Positions 15,506 through 22,417 of a stretch of 31,041 bases of DNA are shown piece by piece. Below the pieces are notes generated by a model. The model searched no databases. It saw only the letters and a list, made by a program, of their open reading frames with translations, and was not told the DNA's origin. This stretch comes from Bacteroidales bacterium (GTDB lineage: Bacteria; Bacteroidota; Bacteroidia; Bacteroidales; Bacteroidaceae). The DNA lies in the NCBI GenBank assembly GCA_004556745.1, contig SFFY01000031.1, positions 1 to 31,041 of the forward strand. Direction: 5' to 3'. Numbering within the stretch: position 1 is the stretch's first letter; each line of letters begins with the position of its first letter. A program made the translations under genes and the position numbers.

Positions 15506-16843
15506 ATGCCTGTAAAGAACAAAATTTCGCTTCAAGAGTTGGCAGAGTTTATGACCGCTGCCGATGAGACCCTCGACAAGAAAACTTGCGAGGCCTTCGC
15601 ACGCACCCTTTTCGAGGTGGTAGAAGAGGCCTTGCTTACCGATAAGTTTGTCAAGGTGAAAGGTTTCGGCACGTTCAAACTCGTTGCCGTAAGCGACCGC
15701 GAAAGCGTAAACATCAATACGGGCGAACGCTTTCAGATAGAGGGACATACAAAGGTTTCCTTCATTCCCGACAATACCTTGAAAGAAGAAATCAACCGCC
15801 CCTTTGCGCATTTCGAGACCATCGATCTTAGCGACGACACCGAGCAGGCAGAACTTGATGCCATTGATGCCGCTGCCGCCGAAGAAGCACAGGAAATGCA
15901 GGCATCGCAAGAAGCCGTGGAAGAAACCGCAGATGAAGCAGGGGAAGACATTGTAGAGGCATCTGTCGAGGAAGAATCTGCTGAAAAAGCCTTTGAGCAG
16001 ACAGCCGAAGACGTGACAGAAGATGTGACAACTGAGGCAACCGAAGAATCAATGGAAGAACCTGTTGCCACAGAACCACAAACCATCGTCACGGCAGAGA
16101 AAAAGGAAGAAGAACCAGCAAAGGCCGCCGCGCCAGCCGAAGAGCGGCAATCAGTCGCCGAAGCAACTGTAGAAAATACAGACGATGAAGCCCCGGCAGA
16201 AGAGATGCCTGCCGAAGAATCACCCGAAAGCGAAGCGGACGGGCAGGAAGAAGCATCAACGGCTATGCCCATCACATACGAATACAACGAGCAGCCGCCG
16301 CGCCGCCCGTTTAATTGGTGGAAAGCCATTGGCTTGTTCTTCGCTGTGCTTGCATTGATGCTGGCCAGCTACTTTGCCGGCTATTACCGCCTGCTTTGCC
16401 CGTGCATCATCGGCTTGCCCGAGTGGAGCGAACCGCAGCCTGCCCAGTCCGCTGTCAAGGTGCAGCCCGCTAAACCCACGCCCGCTAAACCTCAGCTTGC
16501 GCCGGCAGAAGCAACCGCCCCGAAAATTCCGGAAAATTCGCTTAATCCGGAAAATCCGGAGCAGCCGGAGCCCCGTATAAGCAAGCCTGCAAAGCCTGCC
16601 TCCGCGCCCCGCAAGCAGCAATCCGCGCCCGCAGAAGTTGCCCCCGCACCCCAGGCCGACACGACCGTTGCCACGCAGCCGCACACCGTAGCGCGCGGCG
16701 AAACGCTCTATTCCATTGCCCGCAAATACTATGGCTCGGATAAGTACGTCAATGTCATTATTCGCCACAATCGCATAAAGAACCCCAATAACATCGAAAA
16801 GGGCACGACCCTCCAAATCCCTATCCTCGACACAGGGAATTAA
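15506..16843 (+). CDS. HU-like DNA-binding domain fused to a membrane anchor and a LysM domain
   Basis: 445 residues. Residues 1-95 are HU-like (KISLQELAEFM, VKGFGTFKLVAV, RFQIEGHTKVSFIPDNTLKEEIN). Residues about 105-260 are a very acidic low-complexity linker. One membrane helix lies at about 271-292, preceded by PPRRPFNWWK, so the positive-inside rule puts the N-terminal part in the cytoplasm. A Pro/Ala/Lys-rich segment follows, then a LysM peptidoglycan-binding domain at about 392-438 (HTVARGETLYSIARKYYGSD). The layout implies DNA binding inside and wall binding in the periplasm. It starts three bases after the HU gene. HU heads joined to envelope domains are known in Bacteroidetes; a role in linking nucleoid and wall is inferred. 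Confidence 0.9.
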   Translation: MPVKNKISLQELAEFMTAADETLDKKTCEAFARTLFEVVEEALLTDKFVKVKGFGTFKLVAVSDRESVNINTGERFQIEGHTKVSFIPDNTLKEEINRPFAHFETIDLSDDTEQAELDAIDAAAAEEAQEMQASQEAVEETADEAGEDIVEASVEEESAEKAFEQTAEDVTEDVTTEATEESMEEPVATEPQTIVTAEKKEEEPAKAAAPAEERQSVAEATVENTDDEAPAEEMPAEESPESEADGQEEASTAMPITYEYNEQPPRRPFNWWKAIGLFFAVLALMLASYFAGYYRLLCPCIIGLPEWSEPQPAQSAVKVQPAKPTPAKPQLAPAEATAPKIPENSLNPENPEQPEPRISKPAKPASAPRKQQSAPAEVAPAPQADTTVATQPHTVARGETLYSIARKYYGSDKYVNVIIRHNRIKNPNNIEKGTTLQIPILDTGN

Positions 16844-16940
16844 CGGGTTGAAGCCATTAAGAATGTTAAGAATACGGCGAGTTGTGTTAATAATATACGC
16901 GAAAAAGGGTTTTCTGCGGTGATAATTCGTAATAAAACCC

Positions 16941-16948
16941 TATATTTG
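16941..16948 (+). promoter_or_regulatory. -7 box before the M23 peptidase gene
   Basis: TATATTTG matches TAnnTTTG exactly, 29 bases before the ATG at 16977. No clear -33 TTTG is present. Confidence 0.5.
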
Positions 16949-16976
16949 CAATCGCCTTTCCAATAAATCTATTATT

Positions 16977-17942
16977 ATGTCCTTACGAAGTACAATAGTT
17001 CTCCTTTTATTCTCCCTTTTCTCCATACCGGCTTTCAGCCAAGACCTTTTAGCCAGCCAGGCACCGATAGATCGCCGCTTACGCGCCGTTGATTCCGTGG
17101 CCCTGCGCCGCGTTATCCGCAGAAAAGAAGAGCGTTTGGATCAAGAATTGTACAGCACGTGGGACACGGAACGCGCTCACCCTTACACAAAAAAGCAGGT
17201 TGCGAGTGCCTTCCCCGACAGCGTCAAAATTGATTTGCGCGGTTTTTGCATGCCTACGCCTTCGCGCAACGTTACATCGCGTTACGGTTATCGCCCGGCT
17301 TTCCGCCGTGTTCACAAAGGACTTGATATTAAGGTTTATACGGGCGACACGATTGTCGCTGCCTTCGATGGAAAGGCGCGTGTGGTGCGCTACGATGCAG
17401 GAGGATATGGATATTATGTAGTGCTGCGCCACCACAATGGACTTGAAACCATTTACGGACATCTTTCCAAGCAACTTGTAGTTACCAATCAGGAGGTAAA
17501 GGCCGGTGAACCCATCGGTTTGGGCGGCAATACGGGACGTTCTTTCGGTTCGCACCTTCATTTTGAAACGCGCGTGCTCGGTCAGCCCATTGACCCCGAA
17601 TTGCTGTTTGACTTTCCGCAACAAGACGTGACGGGCGACTATTTCGTGTTCCACCGTCCCGCAGGCCTTCCCGACGCCAATGCTGCAATGCTCGCGAGCA
17701 ACGACGATATCGGCGAGCACGATGCCGATCCCTCCAGCGCACTGCCCGCTGCCAAGAGCAAGAAGCGCAATTCACGCGACCTGGCTTCCAACAGCAGTTC
17801 GCCGCGCTACTATAAGGTGCGAAAGGGCGACAGCCTTTATACTATTGCTCGCCGCCTCGGCACTACGGTAAAGTCGCTGGAACACACAAACCGCCTGAAC
17901 GGCCGTTCCAAAATCCGTGCGGGACAGATTTTGAGATATTAG
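16977..17942 (+). CDS. secreted M23-family peptidoglycan endopeptidase with LysM domain
   Basis: 321 residues: signal peptide 1-21 (cleavage after AFS), a helical region, an M23/LytM domain at about 95-210 and a C-terminal LysM at about 275-320 (YYKVRKGDSLYTIARRLGTT). The zinc and catalytic residues are present: H113 and D117 in RVHKGLDIKV, H162 in YGHL, and H193/H195 in GSHLHFE. An intact site suggests an active endopeptidase rather than an activator. It would cleave peptide cross-links in the periplasm, opposite in effect to the PBP1A encoded nearby. It has its own -7 box and is followed by a terminator. Confidence 0.93.
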   Translation: MSLRSTIVLLLFSLFSIPAFSQDLLASQAPIDRRLRAVDSVALRRVIRRKEERLDQELYSTWDTERAHPYTKKQVASAFPDSVKIDLRGFCMPTPSRNVTSRYGYRPAFRRVHKGLDIKVYTGDTIVAAFDGKARVVRYDAGGYGYYVVLRHHNGLETIYGHLSKQLVVTNQEVKAGEPIGLGGNTGRSFGSHLHFETRVLGQPIDPELLFDFPQQDVTGDYFVFHRPAGLPDANAAMLASNDDIGEHDADPSSALPAAKSKKRNSRDLASNSSSPRYYKVRKGDSLYTIARRLGTTVKSLEHTNRLNGRSKIRAGQILRY

Positions 17943-17968
17943 AAAACAGATTTTATTCAATATATAAA

Positions 17969-17996
17969 AGGTGTGCCTTGCTGCACGCCTTTTTTT
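17969..17996 (+). terminator. intrinsic terminator of the M23 peptidase gene
   Basis: AGGTGTGC (17969-17976), loop CTTGCT, GCACGCCT (17983-17990) with one G/T pair, followed by six T. Confidence 0.75.
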
Positions 17997-18016
17997 GATG
18001 ATACACCGCAATATAA

Positions 18017-20092
18017 ATGTACCGCCCCTGCCAGCCAAAGCATCATTCGATTTTTGAGCAAGTTCCTTTGTTGCGCGTCTTGCTTGCCTACATCTTCGGC
18101 GTATTGGCAGCCTATTATGCGCCCGAAGGTTGGCAGAGGCCGATGCCTTGGCTGTGGGGCGCAGTTGCTGCGTCATTGATGTATGTGGCCTTGCTCTATT
18201 TCTCAAAAGATAGCCGCAAGGAGAGGCGGTTTGCTTCGGTTGGCCTGCTGTCTGCCGCCTTTTTCTTCGCCGGAGCCGCTAATCTTTTGATTTTCTTTTC
18301 TAAAACAGATACTGCATGGCCCGAGCAGACGAAGACTTGGCAGGCGGAAGTGACGCACGTGCAGAAAATCTATCCCAGCGCACGGTTGGTCCGAGCCGAA
18401 CTGCTTAAAGGCGAACAAAAAGGCAAGACCGTGCAACTCTATCTTCAAGGAACGAATACCGACAGCCTGCAAATCGGCCGCGCCATTGCCTTTTCCGCAC
18501 GAATCAGCACGCCGAAGAATCAAGGAAACCCCGATGAATTTGACTATGCTTCATATCTGCGGCGGCAGGGCGTTTCAGGCACGGCATTTTGCGACAGCGT
18601 GCATTGGACTTTGCTCAGAGCAAAAGCCGCTCCGAACCTGTTGGCGCATTTGGCTACGCTGCGCAACAGCCTGCTCGAGCGGCTCGCCCGCTATTGCAAC
18701 GCCGAGGCGTTTCCCATCCTTGCGGCGATGGCATTGGGCAGCAAACTTTATCTCTCGTCCGAGGTGCGCGATGTGTTTTCGCAAACCGGCGCGAGCCACG
18801 TCCTCGCCCTTTCGGGCCTGCATCTCGGCATACTCTTCGGTTTCCTCTCCCTGCTCATCAGTCCGCTCCGCCAGCGCCGCCGTTTGTTTGCCCTTGCCAA
18901 TATTTTCCTGTTGCTCTTGATGTGGCTCTTTGTCGGTATGGCGGGCCATCCGCTGTCGCTCGTCCGCGCCGCTGTGATGCTTACCGTAATGCAGGCATGT
19001 GGCCTGCTTAGCCGCGACAGCAAACCGATGGTGAACCTCAGCCTTGCCGCGTTCATAATCCTGCTTTTTGCACCGCAGTCTCTCTTCGATGCGGGCTTTC
19101 AGTTAAGTTTTCTTTCCGTCTTTTCCATAATATACCGCCGTCCTATATATGACAGTCAGAAAACGTTGAGGCAGAAAGTCTTATTATCCTTTTATCAACT
19201 CTTTGCTACATCTTTGCGCGCACAGATAGGAACGGCTCCGTTGGTGGCGTTCCACTTCCACGTTTTGCCGCTTTTGGCCCTGCCCGTAAGTTTCATCGTT
19301 ATTCCTCTGGCGTATCTGCTTTTAGTGCTGTCTGCCTGCTTTTTCCTGTTGCCGTTTATGGCGATGCCTATTGCCGCCGTGCTGAATGTTTTAGTGTATT
19401 TGCTGAATTCGGTTTTAGCCTGGGTGTCGTCCTTGCCTGGTAGTAGTTTGCAGATAGTGCCTACTGCCTGCACCGTGGCTGGTTGCTATGCGATTTATTA
19501 TTGCTTCATGCAATACAGGCGTTGGCGTTTGCCGCGCTTTGTCTATGCGGCTGCGCTTGTCATTGCCCTTTGCGCCGTGGCGGAATATTCGGAAGCGCGG
19601 CGTTACGCACAGCGTCCATTCATTGCGGTTTATAATGTGCGCCGCGCTCCCTGCGTGCATCTCATCGGCAAGCAAACTTACATTTATTCCGCCGTTCCTG
19701 CCGACTCCGCCATGCTCGCTTTGCAGAGCGTGGAGCGCACCTTTTGGAAAACGCGCCGTTTGCCTGCGCCGCAGTTTGTCGAAACGGGCTTTGCCAATGC
19801 CGAACTGCACGTTGCGCCGCACGTCCTTGCTTTCCGAGGCTGGCGCATAGCGATGCCTTTCGGCTGGCTGCCTAAGCAGCACAACGGCAAGCCTTTACCC
19901 ATTGACGCCCTTATTGTAACCGCCGACTTTCGCGGCACGCTCACCCACGCCCTTGCTTTCTATCGTCCGCGCCTCGTTGTGCTGCACAGTTCCCTTTCGC
20001 AGCGTCGCGCCGAACTCTTTGCTCGTGAGGCCGAAGCGGCGGGAATCGAAGCCTTCGACGTTGCCCAGCGCGGTGCATTTATTTTGCGGTAA
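18017..20092 (+). CDS. ComEC/Rec2-family DNA-uptake channel protein
   Basis: 691 residues. Three N-terminal membrane helices (about 18-95), an OB-fold-like DUF4131 region at about 105-200 with NPDEFDYASYLRRQGVSGT, and the Competence domain at about 215-500 with the hallmark GASHVLALSGLHLGIL at 258-273 and many helices. In competent bacteria ComEC carries single-stranded DNA across the inner membrane. The C-terminal about 160 residues (from RPFIAVYNVRR) keep strand pattern reminiscent of a metallo-beta-lactamase fold but show no HxHxDH metal motif, so nuclease activity is not expected. Bacteroidetes ComEC proteins are often of this shorter type. The start sits 21 bases after the preceding terminator; no other competence gene is in view. 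Confidence 0.93.
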   Translation: MYRPCQPKHHSIFEQVPLLRVLLAYIFGVLAAYYAPEGWQRPMPWLWGAVAASLMYVALLYFSKDSRKERRFASVGLLSAAFFFAGAANLLIFFSKTDTAWPEQTKTWQAEVTHVQKIYPSARLVRAELLKGEQKGKTVQLYLQGTNTDSLQIGRAIAFSARISTPKNQGNPDEFDYASYLRRQGVSGTAFCDSVHWTLLRAKAAPNLLAHLATLRNSLLERLARYCNAEAFPILAAMALGSKLYLSSEVRDVFSQTGASHVLALSGLHLGILFGFLSLLISPLRQRRRLFALANIFLLLLMWLFVGMAGHPLSLVRAAVMLTVMQACGLLSRDSKPMVNLSLAAFIILLFAPQSLFDAGFQLSFLSVFSIIYRRPIYDSQKTLRQKVLLSFYQLFATSLRAQIGTAPLVAFHFHVLPLLALPVSFIVIPLAYLLLVLSACFFLLPFMAMPIAAVLNVLVYLLNSVLAWVSSLPGSSLQIVPTACTVAGCYAIYYCFMQYRRWRLPRFVYAAALVIALCAVAEYSEARRYAQRPFIAVYNVRRAPCVHLIGKQTYIYSAVPADSAMLALQSVERTFWKTRRLPAPQFVETGFANAELHVAPHVLAFRGWRIAMPFGWLPKQHNGKPLPIDALIVTADFRGTLTHALAFYRPRLVVLHSSLSQRRAELFAREAEAAGIEAFDVAQRGAFILR

Positions 20093-20125
20093 AGGACATC
20101 AACGAATAATCAAAGAGTTTATATG

Positions 20126-20504
20126 ACAAAAACCATAAAAACCGCTTGCCCCGTTTGAAGCCCAAGGGCACACCGCCGGTTTTAACGCCGAGCATTAAAG
20201 CCTTACGGCTTATGCTCGTCCTTAATCCCTGCGGCTGCGGTCGGTTCCCGCCCGCTTCAAACGCCGCAAGCAAAAAACAGAAAAAAGTAAAGCATTCTCT
20301 TCTTTACTATTTACAGGAAAAAGTAAACTTCTACTTTTTTCTGTTTTTTGCTTGTCCTGTGTGGGCGGGCGGGAACCGACCGCAGCCTTAGCGGGGAGGA
20401 CGCGAAACGGGAGCCGAAGGCTCACAGGTTCGCGGTCAACCCGGTAAGGCGAGCGAAAGCCCACACAGAACAAGCGGTTTTTATTGTTTTTGTTACATTC
20501 AACC
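20126..20504. repeat. composite palindromic element, copy 2 (inverted)
   Basis: Same architecture as 4829-5195 but in reverse: arm B comes first (GCTTGCCCCGTTTGAAGC near 20144 to GCTTCAAACGCCGCAAGC near 20255), then the A/T palindromic centre (about 20267-20354), then arm A (GCTTGTCCTGTGTGGGCGG near 20350 to CCACACAGAACAAGC near 20461). The outer ends ACAAAAACCATAAAAACCGC and GCGGTTTTTATTGTTTTTGT match copy 1. Arm interiors differ more than arm ends. No gene lies within it. Confidence 0.8.
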
Positions 20505-20585
20505 AACACGTCAGTGTTTACTTCCTCTAAACTTCCTCCAAAATAGCTCTCTCTGCTAAGAAAATTGCAAAAAAGACGGTATATA

Positions 20586-20617
20586 TTTGTCAAGCTTATA
20601 TTTATTTCGCAACTTTG
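20586..20617 (+). promoter_or_regulatory. promoter of the LRR protein gene
   Basis: TTTG at 20586-20589, 20 bases, then CAACTTTG at 20610-20617 (one mismatch to TAnnTTTG). Transcription would start near 20624, leaving a 5' leader of about 170 bases before the ATG at 20792. I found no recognisable riboswitch in it. Confidence 0.55.
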
Positions 20618-20791
20618 TAGGGTTAAAGTGCGGTTTAGCGCATGCTTGCTACTATGAAAGACGCGGGATTTCTTTTTGTTCATGTTCTTTTCCCCTAAAT
20701 CCTGTCTCTTTTTACGTTTCGGCTGCGCCTTTTCCGCATTTCAATGGATGCTAAAATATTTTCCAAATTCTCAAACCTCAAATAATTTATC

Positions 20792-22351
20792 ATGAAAAGA
20801 AACAGACTTTTTCTCTGTGCTTTTGCGCTCGGAATGCTCGGCATTTCCCCTGCATTTGCACAAGACCAGACTGTCACCATGGTCACGGCAAAAGCCGTTG
20901 ACTCGCCGATGACGCTGATGGTCAACCAAACCAGTGCCGGCGTAACCGTGGACTGGGGCGACGGCAATCCCGTGGCTTATCCCGCTACTGCCGAAGACCT
21001 TTGCACCATTACGGGCACCGTAAAAGGCACGACGATTAAACTTACCGGCAGCCGCAAGCTCTCCACGCTCGTTTGCGCCGGCAACGAACTCACGAGCATC
21101 ACCCTCACCGGCGCACCCAACCTGCGCTCGCTCTACTGCCAGGACAACAAGCTCACGTCGTTCGCCGTAGACGCTTGCACCGAACTTACCGACCTTGACT
21201 GCGCCAACAACTCCCTGACGCGTGTTATCCTCACGGCCGACAAGTTCCCCGCTCTCCAAAACGTGAACATCTCGGGCAACAGGATTACGACTGTTACTGG
21301 TTCGAGCGGCCGCTTCTCGATTACCTCTGCTGAATTGCAGCACGCCAACATTGCCAACAACAAGTTCAGCACCGTAATCCTCACGGGCAATGCCAACCTC
21401 GACCAGCTGCGCTGCGAAGGCAATCCCAGCTTGAAGAGCATCGACCTCACCCCGGCTCCCGAGGTTTCTTTGGTGACTTGCTACAACAATTCGCTCACCA
21501 CGCTTTCTGCCAAGAGCGACTCGCTGCCCGAACTCCGCCACCTCTATTGCGACAACAACAAACTCACGAAGCTCCCCCTTGCTTACAGCAGCAAACTCAC
21601 GGAGCTTTCGTGCGCCAACAACCAGATTTCGCAAATCGACTTCTCTGTCAGCAAGCCCAACAGCATTGTCTGCAACAACAACAAGCTCGCCTTCAATGCG
21701 CTCCCCAACGCCAAGTATAAACCCGCCAACATGGTTTATGCACCGCAGGCTATGGTGGACATCTCTTCTGCGCTTCAATTGAAGGACAACAAGTATTACT
21801 ATGTCGTTAAGTGCCCCTCCTATTCCGACCGCACAAAGCCGCAATATCAGCTCGACCTCTCCGAGTGGTTCCAAGATGGCAACGGCAACTACACGGGTAT
21901 TGCTTTCACGGCTTGGAAATTTGATAACGAAGCAGGCCAATACACCGAAATGTCGCTTGCTTCCACCTCCGCCAAGACCAATGAATACTGGATTGGCAGT
22001 GCCACGTCCGCAAGCCTGCGCGGCCGTATGATCTTCCTCCAGCCGCAGGAGTCGGTACGCATTCAGATGACCAGCACCACCTATCCCGACCTCGTGCTCA
22101 CGACCAACGCCTTTGCCGTTGGCGAAGAGAACGCCACGGGCATTGACAAGGTGGTGAACGAAGCCGGCAGCGAACTGCAAATCATTCCCGGACGCGGCGA
22201 ACTGACGCTCCGCGCCAACGGCCAAGCCCGCGCCGCTGTCTTCACCATCGACGGCAAGCAGGTTTGGAACGGCAGCGTCCAGAACGGAGAAAAGACCATT
22301 CGCCTCAACCGCGGCATCTACGTAGTGAACGGCAAGAAGGTCGTGCTCTAA
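20792..22351 (+). CDS. secreted leucine-rich-repeat protein with C-terminal VNGKKV-type tail
   Basis: 519 residues. Signal peptide 1-24 (ending AFAQ), an N-terminal region with VDWGDGNPV, then about ten short repeats between about 85 and 310 of the form LxxLxCxxNxLTxIxL (for example LVCAGNELTSITL, LYCQDNKLTSFAV, LDCANNSLTRVIL), the cysteine-type leucine-rich repeat seen in InlJ-like and BspA-like surface proteins. A beta-rich segment follows (about 320-450). The end, FTIDGKQVWNGS followed by LNRGIYVVNGKKVVL, resembles the short C-terminal sorting-type domain of Bacteroidales secreted proteins and is echoed in the 27866-30601 gene. A role in binding host or bacterial surfaces is plausible but not shown. 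Confidence 0.87.
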   Translation: MKRNRLFLCAFALGMLGISPAFAQDQTVTMVTAKAVDSPMTLMVNQTSAGVTVDWGDGNPVAYPATAEDLCTITGTVKGTTIKLTGSRKLSTLVCAGNELTSITLTGAPNLRSLYCQDNKLTSFAVDACTELTDLDCANNSLTRVILTADKFPALQNVNISGNRITTVTGSSGRFSITSAELQHANIANNKFSTVILTGNANLDQLRCEGNPSLKSIDLTPAPEVSLVTCYNNSLTTLSAKSDSLPELRHLYCDNNKLTKLPLAYSSKLTELSCANNQISQIDFSVSKPNSIVCNNNKLAFNALPNAKYKPANMVYAPQAMVDISSALQLKDNKYYYVVKCPSYSDRTKPQYQLDLSEWFQDGNGNYTGIAFTAWKFDNEAGQYTEMSLASTSAKTNEYWIGSATSASLRGRMIFLQPQESVRIQMTSTTYPDLVLTTNAFAVGEENATGIDKVVNEAGSELQIIPGRGELTLRANGQARAAVFTIDGKQVWNGSVQNGEKTIRLNRGIYVVNGKKVVL

Positions 22352-22354
22352 CAG

Positions 22355-22374
22355 ACAATATATAATATATATAG
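22355..22374 (+). repeat. variant A/T-rich leader sequence
   Basis: ACAATATATAATATATATA, a variant of the 17-base leader, here 44 bases before the M60 start rather than touching it. Its distance from a start codon makes its role unclear. Confidence 0.4.
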
Positions 22375-22417
22375 CGACAACAATTATATAGCATTTATCA
22401 TTAAAACAATTCAAATC

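Noticed and set aside
20624..20791. riboswitch in the long leader of the LRR gene
   Set aside because: I could find no known aptamer core or a clear terminator/antiterminator pair in the 170 bases.
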